DNA of 64,000 bases from JAAXHH01 sp965225915 (GCA_965225915.1 OZ245326.1:1922001-1986000), one strand, 5' to 3'. Shown: positions 19,420 to 29,244, numbered from the stretch's first letter. The notes: a model not told the origin generated them from the sequence alone. Numbers and translations: made by a program.

Positions 19420-19687
19420 ATTCAGAAATTGTCACAAATTCCAAGAGTGTTTCACTGCGTGTTCATGCCCTTGCACGTGGTCGTTAGTATCTCGTTTCTA
19501 ACATAGAAGGTATAACAGACTTATTTAATATATGATTGCCCCATTACCATACTTTGAAGGGAGGTGAGTGTTCTAAAAGTACGTTTTATAGATTTTGAGT
19601 TTAAATCTGCAATACGCCGGATACCGTCAGCAGGCCGGGGCAAGCTGACAATCAATCAGAAGGGCTCTGTTAAAGAGGAGTAAATTG
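19420..19687 (+). other. 5' leader of the TonB receptor operon
   Basis: This leader is AT-rich and holds no supportable gene. It contains GGGAGGTGA (about 19559-19567), a strong ribosome-site-like sequence with no real reading frame behind it, and a proper AGAGGAG (19674-19680) seven bases before the receptor ATG. An 11-codon frame at 19532-19567 (ATG to TGA) is too short to judge. The rest of 18992-19392, between thrC and the sigma54 site, shows only a sigma70-like promoter and a 60-codon frame without a good ribosome site. Confidence 0.4.
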
Positions 19688-22600
19688 ATGTCTATAACAA
19701 TTTCACGGGCTTTACGCTTCGCATTTGCCTTTGCGTTATTGCTCAGTTTCTCGACAAGTGCACTGGCACAGTTGTCGATCGGTAAGATTTCCGGTATTGT
19801 CGTTGATAACGCGAACCGGGATGCGCTGCCGGCAGCCAGTATACGAGTCGATGGCACGGTAATGGGCGCCATGGCGAATGATAGGGGCGAGTACTTCATT
19901 TTGAACGTGCCGCCTGGCACCTATACCATGATAGTTAATGTAATCGGCTACATTCCCCAGCGTGTCATTGAAGTTGAGGTGCATGCCGATTTGACCACGA
20001 TTCTGAATTTCGAGTTGGATTCCACGATTCTCGAATCCGCCGAGGAGGTTATAGTCGTGGCTACTCGGGACTTGGTCGAGAAGAGCCTGACCTCCACGAG
20101 GACCATTGTGACGGCCGATGAACTTCAGGCTCTGCCAATCGTCAACATCGCCGAAGTCGTGTTGACCACGGCCGGCAGTTTTGCCGGTAACCTGCGTGGT
20201 GGTCGCGCCCAAGATCAACAAACGACGCTGGACGGATCGACGGTGACGATGCAGCACAATAATAGTGGTCAGGCCTTTACGGTCAACCCGTACATGATCC
20301 AGGAGCTGGAAGTAAAGACCGGTACGTTCAACGCTGAATACGTGAACGCGCTGTCCGGTATCACTTCGGTGGTGACCCGGGAAGGCGGCGCGCAGTTCAA
20401 CGGGAACTTCGAGTACCGCACGTTGGGTCAGAAGGGGCTCAACTGGACCAAGCCGCCGTCGCTCGACGTCGTGGATGCCTACCGGACTGGCACGCTTTCA
20501 GAGAACGATCTCCGCAAAGTCATCACGAACGCCATCGCCGCGACGAATGAATTCAACAACGATCCGGCCCGCGCCGAAGACGGTTTCAGGTTGAAAGACC
20601 CCTTCGAGGTCTTGGACATGACCGGCCCGGTAGATTCCTGGCAGGCGATATATAGCAGGGAAAATTACTACTGGGACTATGATCGCGTCATCCCCGAGGT
20701 CGAAGCCATCAACTGGTCTTACCTGACTGAAGGGCGCAACGAAGCCGCGAGAAACTCCAGGTCGGTCAGTCGGGTGTTTACTCCCGACAAGCACAATCAA
20801 TTCGCCATCAACAACCGAACCGAGAAGCGCCCGGTGCAACTCGACTTCGGCATGGGCGGACCGATGGGCAGCAAGCTGAGTTGGTTCTTTTCGGGGCGTT
20901 TCGCTGAAAGCTGGGGACGGGCTCCGGATGAATACGGCCGGTTGATGAACGTATTCGTCAAGACGACCTACCGACCGCGCACCAGCATGAAGCTGTCGTT
21001 TTCCGGACTGGTCGAGGATAATGGTTTCTTCAGCAAGAAAGGACAGCGCGGTGCTGTCGAAGGTACGACTACAGGGTTCACGGCTGGTGCTCCGGCGTAT
21101 GGCTGGAAGTATAATTTAGATGGTCGAAGCCAGGACTTTAAAGGGCGAATTCACATCAACACATCCTTCACCCATACCGTCAGCCCGAATACGTTCTACG
21201 AACTCCGTCTCAGCCACCTGCGGGAATACAATGAGAGATACCATCCCAAGTATGGGAAGGAGCCTCTTCCAAGTATCACCGATGCCTTCGTCGGATCGGT
21301 CGGCTATTATCCCCTGGAAGAGGGCGGCCGTCCCCAGGTTAACTATCTCGTGTTCGGCGATGAACCCTATGCCGGAGTCGATGTGGGTAACTATACGAGT
21401 ATCCGGCCGTTCAAGACGGATATGAACTTCAACATTACAAGTCAGATCACGTCAAACCACCAGATCAAAGGCGGAATTGGCGTGAATCTGTACGATTTCG
21501 AAGACAGCCGACGCGGTCCTGCCCGTGGTAACGCCGTGCCGCTATTCAACGAGTTGAACGTCACGGCAGGAACGAGTAACCTGCCGTTGTCGGGCTGGCA
21601 GGCCCACGTATACCCGTGGGAATATTACGGGTATATCCAGGATCGTATAGAGTACGGAAGCCTGGTGGTGAACGCCGGTGTGCGTCTGGATTTCTTCAAC
21701 GCGAACGCCAACGCCATCAATCCGTTCCGGCCTCGTCCTGGTCCGGATCCCAACCATGATGATCCGGAATACCGGACCCTCGAACCATCCATGAAGACGG
21801 GACTGGCGCCTCGACTGGGTATATCTCACCCGATCACCGACCGCGCCGCGCTTCACTATTCCTACGGCGTCTTCAATCAGCGTCCGACTCTGCAGAATCT
21901 GTACAATGGTCTGGTACAGACCTCTTCGTTCGAACGCAATCACGGAAATCCCGATCTGCCCTTTCAGAAGGCAACGAACTATGAGATGGGTATACAGTCG
22001 GAAATTTATCCTGGCTACTATCTCGACGTTACCGGCTATTTCCGTGACGTGAACAATCTGCCGGTGCAATGGCTGTTCGCACCGGATGGGGGTTTCATCG
22101 GTGGTTCGCAACGTGAGATTTCTATCCTGCTTCCCACGTTCGCTCAGGACTCTCGTGGTCTGGAAGCGTCTTTCCGGCGTCAGATGGCCAATCGATTCTC
22201 CGTGCGGGCGAACTATACGCTGTCATTTACCTCCGACCTGACGCTTACGGATGCGGCGCTCGGCCGCAACGGTGAACCTGTTCTTAGTTTTGCCCACTAT
22301 AACGAAGGTCTTCCAGTTGCTTCGGTCTATGTGCGCAAATTATCGAACCTGGATCGGCGTCATCGAATGGTAACCAACCTCCTGATCGAGCTGCCATATG
22401 GTATCAACGCTTCCTTCCTGGCGAAGGCTCAAAGCGGCCACATTTACCGTACGCAGAGTGAAAACGTTCTGGATCCGCTCGGTCTGCTTCAGGCTTCGCG
22501 TCGCTCGCCATGGACCTGGACAACCGATATGTACGCGCAGAAGACGTTCGACCTGGGCGGTATGCGCCTTGGCGTGTTTACCCAGATCAACAACATCTTC

Positions 22601-22759
22601 GATCGTACGAATATCTATAGCATCGGTAACAGCCCGGCGTCTGACCGCTTTGTTCTTCGTGGCGATCCCGTCGGTCTCACCGGCGGGCCGCTGACAGGCA
22701 TAGGAACACAGTCTAATAACCCTCGCGACATCTGGGTTGGTGTCAATGTGTCGTGGTAG
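19688..22759 (+). CDS. TonB-dependent outer-membrane receptor with carboxypeptidase-regulatory N-terminal domain
   Basis: This is a large outer-membrane receptor of 1023 residues. A signal peptide ends near ALAQ (residues 1-27). A CarboxypepD_reg-like Ig domain follows (about 30-115: GKISGIVVDNANRDALPAA, then GEYFILNVPPGTYT). Then comes the plug domain (about 120-230: VEKSLTSTRTIVTADELQ, GGRAQDQQTTLDG) and a 22-strand-type beta-barrel ending in an aromatic residue (VNVSW). The layout resembles SusC-like receptors but no SusD partner follows. It is the first gene of an operon with a type IX-like cargo protein and a PorV-like protein. The start ATG is preceded by AGGAG. The ligand cannot be inferred from sequence. 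Confidence 0.88.
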   Translation: MSITISRALRFAFAFALLLSFSTSALAQLSIGKISGIVVDNANRDALPAASIRVDGTVMGAMANDRGEYFILNVPPGTYTMIVNVIGYIPQRVIEVEVHADLTTILNFELDSTILESAEEVIVVATRDLVEKSLTSTRTIVTADELQALPIVNIAEVVLTTAGSFAGNLRGGRAQDQQTTLDGSTVTMQHNNSGQAFTVNPYMIQELEVKTGTFNAEYVNALSGITSVVTREGGAQFNGNFEYRTLGQKGLNWTKPPSLDVVDAYRTGTLSENDLRKVITNAIAATNEFNNDPARAEDGFRLKDPFEVLDMTGPVDSWQAIYSRENYYWDYDRVIPEVEAINWSYLTEGRNEAARNSRSVSRVFTPDKHNQFAINNRTEKRPVQLDFGMGGPMGSKLSWFFSGRFAESWGRAPDEYGRLMNVFVKTTYRPRTSMKLSFSGLVEDNGFFSKKGQRGAVEGTTTGFTAGAPAYGWKYNLDGRSQDFKGRIHINTSFTHTVSPNTFYELRLSHLREYNERYHPKYGKEPLPSITDAFVGSVGYYPLEEGGRPQVNYLVFGDEPYAGVDVGNYTSIRPFKTDMNFNITSQITSNHQIKGGIGVNLYDFEDSRRGPARGNAVPLFNELNVTAGTSNLPLSGWQAHVYPWEYYGYIQDRIEYGSLVVNAGVRLDFFNANANAINPFRPRPGPDPNHDDPEYRTLEPSMKTGLAPRLGISHPITDRAALHYSYGVFNQRPTLQNLYNGLVQTSSFERNHGNPDLPFQKATNYEMGIQSEIYPGYYLDVTGYFRDVNNLPVQWLFAPDGGFIGGSQREISILLPTFAQDSRGLEASFRRQMANRFSVRANYTLSFTSDLTLTDAALGRNGEPVLSFAHYNEGLPVASVYVRKLSNLDRRHRMVTNLLIELPYGINASFLAKAQSGHIYRTQSENVLDPLGLLQASRRSPWTWTTDMYAQKTFDLGGMRLGVFTQINNIFDRTNIYSIGNSPASDRFVLRGDPVGLTGGPLTGIGTQSNNPRDIWVGVNVSW

Positions 22760-22769
22760 TTCAAACACC

Positions 22770-22799
22770 TGGAGGTGTGCCCAAGATAGCACACCTCCA
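22770..22799 (+). other. intercistronic hairpin after the TonB receptor
   Basis: GGAGGTGTGC (22771-22780) and GCACACCTCC (22789-22798) pair perfectly, extended by one T-A pair, around an 8-base loop. No T-run follows. It begins 11 bases after the receptor stop codon and probably stabilises or delimits the upstream transcript rather than ending transcription. Confidence 0.55.
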
Positions 22800-22852
22800 C
22801 GTATGCGTTGGTGGCGTTTGAACAAAACGCTGCCGGTATAAGGAGGTTTATT

Positions 22853-25800
22853 TTGAAGAATTGGCGTCGATATGTAACAGCCGGCGCGGTTGTTTTCGTG
22901 GCAGTAGCGATGCTGGGGGCGGCTCAATACCTCAGGGCGTTGCCCGACGCACCAGCCGGGTCGTCGGCCACTCAGGGGTCTCCGATCCCGACCGAGTTGG
23001 CCTTTGGTCAAAGGCAGGGAGCCTATTTAGGCGGCCAGGAATATATGTCTATCATGAATTCCGAATTGACCGATACCTATGTGTGGAATGGATGGCGTGG
23101 GTCCGGTCGATCCATGAATCCCTCGATGGGTTACCCTTCATATACCTTCCCCGCTGGCGGATTCGACTCGCCGCTATGGGCGTCCGCGTGCGGAATTACG
23201 GCTTATCTTCCTATTGCGGCGAAGAAGCCGGGACTTCCCGTTTCTCGTGCGGAAGGTTCGTTTGTCGGTACCAACAACGTATATCGTCTCCCGCCTCATA
23301 AAGGCATAGATTCCCCGACCGGCTACTGGTCGGATCAGGGCGGTATGGGAAGCCCGGGTCTTGCCGGAGGAACCGTTGGTCCCGGGGGATATCGGGAGCC
23401 GTTCATCACGGAAGCGAAGTTCTATAACAACGTGGGAATAGAACTCAAGCGTCAGTCGTACAGTTTTAGTTACGGGTACGGCCATACCAACGATTTCATC
23501 CTCATGCGTCACGTGTTGGAAGTAACGGGTGATGTTGATGTGGATCTTGACGGATCAATGGAAGAACAGGGCGTAGTCGTGAAGAATTTCTTCATGGTTT
23601 TCAACTACGACTTCGATATTCCGAGTACACTTGATCCTAACTCGAGCGGTTCGCAGGCTGGCGGCGGCGGCGGTGACGACAAACAACCGCCCGGGATGTT
23701 CCTGCGCGAAATGCCGCTGGCTGTGCCGGAAGGTCTGATTAATTCCGGCCGCTTCGACCAGCCTCCATTCAGCCCGCGGTTCTATTCGGGTCTGGTCACC
23801 ATGTTCGATGAAGATGCTCCGGCCACTAGCGGAATTGATTCCTACGTCTGGAATGTCAACCGGGGTAACTTCAATCCGTTGCACACGGGCGAAGCGTCCA
23901 TCATGGTGCTGGAAGGCACGGGTACCGGGCCGATGGGTGATCTGAACGCCGTAGCGGCTCTGGATATCTACGATGCGCCGTCCGTGGGCCTGTTTAATGC
24001 CCATGAGTGGTGGAAATCGGATCTCAGAGGCGTATTCGGTTGGTATCGCGGATCCGCCACGAAGTATCTTAAAGACTACAAGATTAACGTCGGCGGTGAT
24101 CAGGAACCGAATCCCGATCTATTTGTTAGCGGTTCGATACTTGGTTTAGACTCCGATATCAGCTCATGGACGGCCAAGACGCAGCCCGGCCAGGAAGCTG
24201 AAGGCATGGGATTGCTCTGGGGAGACCCGCGTAACGTGACTCAGGCCGGTAATCCAGGTTTGACCGCAGGCGTAGGTATCAAGAAGGGGAAATACGATTC
24301 CGTCACCCTGTTTGATCTGGATGGCGTGTTCCAGGGCATCGTTCCCGATCCATACAACGGCAGCGATACCAAGGAAGAGACCTCCGAATCCGGCTGTATT
24401 CGCAATATGCTCGGATGGGGTCCGTATACCAAGGCGCCGGGTGAAAATATGACGGTCTGGCAAGTTGACCTCGTAGGCGCCGGCAAGGACGGCACCTATG
24501 ACGTGTACCAGCGCGCGCTGGATGTCTGGATGCAGCGTAAGTACAACATGGCCAACGATACCTATTACTGGGATGGCTCCAACGACCGTACCCTGCCGAT
24601 GTACAATTCGGATGGTTCGGTTGTGAGAGATGGCTCGGGTGACGTCATGGTCGAGACCATCGACAATTTCGGTCGTGGTCCGGATAGCGGTACGTTGTTT
24701 CATCCGGCTCCACCTCCGACCCTGTCAGTCTTCCCGACGGCCAATGGTACTATCGCACTGGCTTGGGCCAATAATGCCGAAACTGCCATCGATCCTGGCA
24801 CCGGCGCTATTGATTTCTCAAAGTACCGCGTTTACCGCGCATCCGGGTTCATCGATCAGTTCCCGACAGCAACAACCGCTCACCCGGTCGGTTACAACAG
24901 TACGATCATACCGCCGAATATGGGCTTGAGCGACGGTGCGGCAGCCGTAACCGACGTTACCGATCCGACGTCGGCCACGGTGAAGCAGTCTCATCCGTAT
25001 GCACGTTTTATTCATGAGGGTTTCTCAATTGGCGCTGATTACAACATCGGTCGGGTGTATGATTTCATCTCTGCGAATCTGGTGAACAACTTCGCGGCGC
25101 CGAATTTCAGCGGACCTTATGTACAGATTGCCGAATTCGGTGGTGGCGGTGGGAATCAGGCGAATACGCTCAACCCGCCGGAGTCCGTGACGTACCCGAA
25201 TCCATTGTCGGCGGATGCACGGATTCCCGGATTTACGGACGATGCGATTGAGACCATACCTACTTCGAGACAGATAGTATCGGCCAATAATGAATTGGGT
25301 GCAAGCTCGACCATAGCCATCAACTTCACGGATCGCTATCCCGATACCATAGGATCAGGCGACGGTGCGATAACCAGCGTCGGTAATATTCTGGTGGATC
25401 CCCGGTTGGTCGGTCAGAGTGGGTACATGTTCGAAGACCGTGCCGTACTGATCGGTTTCAGCTATTGGTACTACGTAGCCGCGGTGGATAACGAAAGCGC
25501 GGTACAGCTGGATTTCGAAAACTACGTGCAGGATCAGAATTCATCGCAGCAGGTAATTGGCCGTACAATCAATGGCCTGGAAAGCTTCTACACGATGAAT
25601 GCGAACGGCACGGATGGTCGCTGGCATGGTCAGTGGCCGTATCGTGGTCTTACCGTTGGTCCCCAGGTCCCTGGACAGGACGTGATTCCGACTACAGTCG
25701 TCCGCAACGCAGTAACCAGCGGACAGGCGGAATTCGAGGATCTTGTTACCGTATCGCCAAACCCCTTCATCTTCCAGGCGCAGTGGGATCTGGCAACACA

Positions 25801-26053
25801 ATCTCAGTCCGTAAAGTTCTTCAATCTCCCTGTTCCGTCTCGCATCACGATATTCGATGCCGCTGGATTGCGAGTCCGTCAGTTTTCCGTGCCGGATCCA
25901 TCTCAAACCGCGACGATCGGTGGCGTGACCAATTGGGATTTGAAGAATGAGAGTAACGTGCGTGTATCCAGCGGTCTGTATATCTGCATTGTCGAAGCCG
26001 AAATCGGCGGCGAGAATTTTGTGAAAACGTTGAAACTTTACGTACGGCGGTAA
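22853..26053 (+). CDS. large secreted protein with type IX-like C-terminal sorting domain
   Basis: I do not recognise the main body of this 1066-residue protein. It starts with an export signal (RRYVTAGAVVFVAVAMLGAAQ). The central part is rich in Gly, Asp, Asn and aromatic residues. A fibronectin-III-like segment lies about residue 620-700 (PPTLSVFPTANGTIALAW, then FSKYRVYRASG). The last 90 residues match the type IX/FlgD-like sorting domain: VSPNPF, ITIFDAAGLRVRQF, WDLKNESNVRVSSGLYIC, and a basic end KTLKLYVRR. The start is TTG 22853, six bases after AAGGAGG; an upstream GTG would add 15 residues before the signal. It lies between the receptor and a PorV-like gene, which fits export to the cell surface. 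Confidence 0.75.
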   Translation: MKNWRRYVTAGAVVFVAVAMLGAAQYLRALPDAPAGSSATQGSPIPTELAFGQRQGAYLGGQEYMSIMNSELTDTYVWNGWRGSGRSMNPSMGYPSYTFPAGGFDSPLWASACGITAYLPIAAKKPGLPVSRAEGSFVGTNNVYRLPPHKGIDSPTGYWSDQGGMGSPGLAGGTVGPGGYREPFITEAKFYNNVGIELKRQSYSFSYGYGHTNDFILMRHVLEVTGDVDVDLDGSMEEQGVVVKNFFMVFNYDFDIPSTLDPNSSGSQAGGGGGDDKQPPGMFLREMPLAVPEGLINSGRFDQPPFSPRFYSGLVTMFDEDAPATSGIDSYVWNVNRGNFNPLHTGEASIMVLEGTGTGPMGDLNAVAALDIYDAPSVGLFNAHEWWKSDLRGVFGWYRGSATKYLKDYKINVGGDQEPNPDLFVSGSILGLDSDISSWTAKTQPGQEAEGMGLLWGDPRNVTQAGNPGLTAGVGIKKGKYDSVTLFDLDGVFQGIVPDPYNGSDTKEETSESGCIRNMLGWGPYTKAPGENMTVWQVDLVGAGKDGTYDVYQRALDVWMQRKYNMANDTYYWDGSNDRTLPMYNSDGSVVRDGSGDVMVETIDNFGRGPDSGTLFHPAPPPTLSVFPTANGTIALAWANNAETAIDPGTGAIDFSKYRVYRASGFIDQFPTATTAHPVGYNSTIIPPNMGLSDGAAAVTDVTDPTSATVKQSHPYARFIHEGFSIGADYNIGRVYDFISANLVNNFAAPNFSGPYVQIAEFGGGGGNQANTLNPPESVTYPNPLSADARIPGFTDDAIETIPTSRQIVSANNELGASSTIAINFTDRYPDTIGSGDGAITSVGNILVDPRLVGQSGYMFEDRAVLIGFSYWYYVAAVDNESAVQLDFENYVQDQNSSQQVIGRTINGLESFYTMNANGTDGRWHGQWPYRGLTVGPQVPGQDVIPTTVVRNAVTSGQAEFEDLVTVSPNPFIFQAQWDLATQSQSVKFFNLPVPSRITIFDAAGLRVRQFSVPDPSQTATIGGVTNWDLKNESNVRVSSGLYICIVEAEIGGENFVKTLKLYVRR

Positions 26054-26065
26054 ATTGAGACGCGT

Positions 26066-26098
26066 CCTGCACTTCGGAAAATGTCACCGGAGTGCAGG
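26066..26098 (+). other. intercistronic hairpin before the PorV-like gene
   Basis: CCTGCACTTCGG (26066-26077) pairs with CCGGAGTGCAGG (26087-26098) as a 12-pair stem with a single G-U, around a 9-base loop. No T-run follows. Like the hairpin after the receptor it starts 12 bases past a stop codon, a repeated arrangement within the operon. Confidence 0.55.
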
Positions 26099-26125
26099 GC
26101 AAGTCCAATTTAAGGAGGATTTCTA

Positions 26126-27109
26126 ATGAAAGTATTTGTTCGATGGGGTGTGCTAACAGGATTGCTGATCGCTCTTTCAGTTCCTGCGCATGCCCAGTTA
26201 TCGAAAGGCGGTACCGCCGCGGTGAAGTTTTTGACGCAGGATTCAAGTGCCCGCGTCGCCGCTCTCGGCTCTTCCGCCTCATCGTATACGGATCTGGGCG
26301 CTTTCTCAGCCTTGACGAATCAGGCATCCATGGTATTCGTAGAGGGAAGAGGCGCTGTCGGGGTGACCTATTCCAAGTATTTCGCCGAAATGACGCTATT
26401 CAGCGCTGCTTTGGTTTGGAATCTTGGTGACAATGGCGCGGTCGGTCTCGGAGTGCATTCGATGCTGTCCGGCGACATACCGTTCACCACGGCCGCGGAT
26501 CCGACGCATCAGTTCGCTACGGCCGGCACGAATTTTTCGGTCACCGATCTTGCAATCGGACCAAGCTATGCGCGTCGGTTAACGGATTCGTTCTCGGTTG
26601 GCGGTTCCATAAAGTTCATCTCTGAAGGAACAAGCGGCGCAACCGACTATGACAAGACGAGCAGAGCGGTAGCGTTCGATGCCGGTACCATCTATACTAC
26701 GGATTATCGTAAGTTCCGCATCGGCGCTACGTTCCAGAATTTCGGTCCGGATATGCAGTTTATCGATGAGTCCAACGCCAGAGATATCCTGCCGACGACG
26801 TTTCGGATTGGTTTTGCCGGCGAACCAGCGACGCTGCCGGTGGGAAGCGTCATGCTCAGCGCCGAGATCTGGAAACTACGCGAGTTCGATTCCGTATTGA
26901 ATCTGGGTCTAGAATACTGGGTTAACGATTATTTTGCAGGTCGCATAGGCTGGAAAGCCGGATACAGTGGCGGTCAGGATGAAGGCGTTTCTGCCGGTGC
27001 CGGTCTGCGGTTCAGCCAGGGCGAGTTAAGCCTGAACGTTGATTACGCGTATACGCAATTCGAACTCCTGGATGATCTGCATCGTATTTCCGTTGGCGTC
27101 GGTTTTTAA
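26126..27109 (+). CDS. PorV/PorQ-family outer-membrane beta-barrel protein
   Basis: This 327-residue protein has a signal peptide ending AHAQ and the family's typical opening, in which the mature chain begins with a Gly-Thr-Ala stretch and then SSARVAALGSSASSYTDLGAFSALTNQAS. The remainder alternates short beta strands and ends LHRISVGVGF, with a C-terminal aromatic as outer-membrane barrels have. PorV shuttles type IX cargo from the translocon to the attachment complex, and PorQ is its homologue. Position directly after a gene with a sorting domain supports such a role. AAGGAGG stands before the ATG. A perfect terminator follows 47 bp after its stop. Confidence 0.82.
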   Translation: MKVFVRWGVLTGLLIALSVPAHAQLSKGGTAAVKFLTQDSSARVAALGSSASSYTDLGAFSALTNQASMVFVEGRGAVGVTYSKYFAEMTLFSAALVWNLGDNGAVGLGVHSMLSGDIPFTTAADPTHQFATAGTNFSVTDLAIGPSYARRLTDSFSVGGSIKFISEGTSGATDYDKTSRAVAFDAGTIYTTDYRKFRIGATFQNFGPDMQFIDESNARDILPTTFRIGFAGEPATLPVGSVMLSAEIWKLREFDSVLNLGLEYWVNDYFAGRIGWKAGYSGGQDEGVSAGAGLRFSQGELSLNVDYAYTQFELLDDLHRISVGVGF

Positions 27110-27156
27110 TTCAAGCTTGAATAGGCGCTGATGGAAAGAATCGTTAATTGCTAAGC

Positions 27157-27199
27157 AAAGAGAATCCCTCAGTTTCTTTGAACGAGGGATTCTCTTTTT
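27157..27199 (+). terminator. rho-independent terminator of the TonB receptor/PorV operon
   Basis: AAAGAGAATCCCTC (27157-27170) and GAGGGATTCTCTTT (27184-27197) form a perfect 14-pair stem with a 13-base loop, and the stem runs into a T-tract (27195-27199). It separates the receptor operon from the cytochrome gene group. Confidence 0.9.
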
Positions 27200-27247
27200 A
27201 CAAGTGATCAGGTAGAAAATAAAACAATTTAAAATATAGGAAGTATA

Positions 27248-29158
27248 GTGAATCGGATTTACCGTTGCATGCAAAGACTGTGGAGTGTTGGTGTCTGCCT
27301 GGCCGTATTGTGCTCCGTTTTGTTCGGTACGGAAGCTTCGGCTATTCAACTCAGTGGTATCGTCACAGATGGAAAGAACCCGGTCCCAGGCGCGCGTGTG
27401 CGGCAACACGGAAAGTCAAATTTCGTAGTTACCGATTCCAATGGACGGTTTACATTGACAGTACCAGGCGAACCGATTACTTCAACTGCTATTACCGCCG
27501 GCAAGGAAGGCTGGTTAAATGGCGGCGTCCTGATAGATCCAAAGACATCATATACAACGATAATAATCGAAAAAGTCCCACAGGAGGATGATGCCTCCTA
27601 TGACTTTATAACGCCTCACAGATCGCTGGTTGATCTGCGTGATGCCCCGGAAGAACTGGAAAAGATGCGGCTGAAATCACATACCGGTTTCAAGGAGGGA
27701 TGTAATCTCTGCCATTTCGAACCGACGTGTTATCTTTGCCACCGAGATCTGTACGATCAGTGGAACAATTCGCAACATGCGAAAGGCGTAGTTAATCCGT
27801 GGACGTTGAATCTCTACGATGGCACGGATGCCGATGGCAATGAGAATACAGGTCCAGGTTTCCGGCTCGACTTTCCAGACTCCCCGGGTGACTGTGCTGA
27901 CTGTCACGCGCCGACAGCAGCTATTTTCGCGCCAGGGAAAACCGATTTGAAAGTGATCTATAATCGTACCGTGGTGGCCTATCCAACGGAAAGAGATTAT
28001 AAGACACTCGAACGCGTGGAGTTGGAACGCAAAGCCGGTTCGGTTGACGGTGCTGGTATCCATTGCGATTTCTGCCACAAGATTCAGAATGTAGAGGTTA
28101 ATGATCACGCTGGTGTGAACGGTTCCATTACCCTCCATCGAATAAATATGGATGAAGATAAAGAACAACGGCAGAGCGAGGGGCGACTGCCACCGATGTT
28201 CGTATATGGACCCTACGACGACGTAATCACTTTCTCGCCGTTGACAGGCCAGTCAGTTACCTCGCCAATGATCGCTAGTTACAACCCCATCTATCAGAGT
28301 AGCGATTATTGCTCCGCTTGCCATCAGCATAAGAATGAGCACGGCCTGCCGTTCATGGATACGTACCGTGAGTGGAAGGAAAGTCCGTATTCGGCAATGG
28401 GCATCGAATGTCAGGATTGCCATATGAAACCAGACTTCGGTATCGCCATTGGTTCTTTTGTAAACGGCGATGCCGAGAAATTCTGGACACCGGTGGATTA
28501 CAGAGATGTGTCAACCGTAAAAGACCATACATTTCCTGGAGCTACGGAAGTGTTGCTTAGGAATGCCGCTACACTGTCGATTGATGCTGTGGTTTCTCAG
28601 GGACAGTTGGATGTAACTGTGACTGTACGAAACGTCAATACCGGTCATCACATCCCATCGGGTATAACCATCAGAAATATGTTGTTGCTCGTAGCGCCCG
28701 TCCTGGCGAACGGAGACACGTTGCGCTATACCGGGGATCAACGTGTACCGGTATATGGAGGTGTCGGCGAATTGGCCGAAGGTAATTACGCCGGCCATCC
28801 CGGGAAGGGCTTCGCGCTCGTCTTCGGTGATGACAAAGGAAACATCCATGTGATGGACTGGCAGGCGCAACGTGTCGTCGAAGATACTCGCATCAAGGCG
28901 CGGGATCATGATATTACTACCTATATCTTCGACATGCCGACTGACGCCGGTCAAGTGGACATCCATACTAGATTGATTTATAGAAGGGCGTTCAAGCCTC
29001 TGGCGGATTTAAAGAAATGGACGCAGAAGGACATGATCGTCTCTTCCGACATTACCACCATCAATCCTCGCAGCAATCAACAGGAAGTATCTTTGCCTTC
29101 GAAAGGACTGAGCCTCCGGGACCGCATCAGATCCTTTTTCGGATTGACGGGTACATGA
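27248..29158 (+). CDS. six-haem c-type cytochrome with N-terminal Ig-like regulatory domain
   Basis: This exported electron-transfer protein has 636 residues. A signal peptide ends near EASA (about 36). A carboxypeptidase-regulatory-like beta domain follows (about 40-110: LSGIVTDGKNPVPGARV, NGRFTLTVPG). Then six CxxCH haem sites appear at about residues 152 (CNLCH), 161 (CYLCH), 216 (CADCH), 273 (CDFCH), 356 (CSACH) and 389 (CQDCH). The arrangement recalls the cytochrome c-554 family. The last 200 residues carry no haem and look like beta structure. The start is GTG 27248 behind GGAAG. It opens a gene run with TPR, beta-propeller, small lipoprotein and FG-GAP genes. Electron partners are unknown. 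Confidence 0.85.
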   Translation: MNRIYRCMQRLWSVGVCLAVLCSVLFGTEASAIQLSGIVTDGKNPVPGARVRQHGKSNFVVTDSNGRFTLTVPGEPITSTAITAGKEGWLNGGVLIDPKTSYTTIIIEKVPQEDDASYDFITPHRSLVDLRDAPEELEKMRLKSHTGFKEGCNLCHFEPTCYLCHRDLYDQWNNSQHAKGVVNPWTLNLYDGTDADGNENTGPGFRLDFPDSPGDCADCHAPTAAIFAPGKTDLKVIYNRTVVAYPTERDYKTLERVELERKAGSVDGAGIHCDFCHKIQNVEVNDHAGVNGSITLHRINMDEDKEQRQSEGRLPPMFVYGPYDDVITFSPLTGQSVTSPMIASYNPIYQSSDYCSACHQHKNEHGLPFMDTYREWKESPYSAMGIECQDCHMKPDFGIAIGSFVNGDAEKFWTPVDYRDVSTVKDHTFPGATEVLLRNAATLSIDAVVSQGQLDVTVTVRNVNTGHHIPSGITIRNMLLLVAPVLANGDTLRYTGDQRVPVYGGVGELAEGNYAGHPGKGFALVFGDDKGNIHVMDWQAQRVVEDTRIKARDHDITTYIFDMPTDAGQVDIHTRLIYRRAFKPLADLKKWTQKDMIVSSDITTINPRSNQQEVSLPSKGLSLRDRIRSFFGLTGT

Positions 29159-29244
29159 TGTAAGGGCCTTGTAATCAATGGTGTTTCTTACCCGACCTGT
29201 ATGAGGTTTCGTTTTGTACCTTATGCCCTGTACCTATTGAGCTT

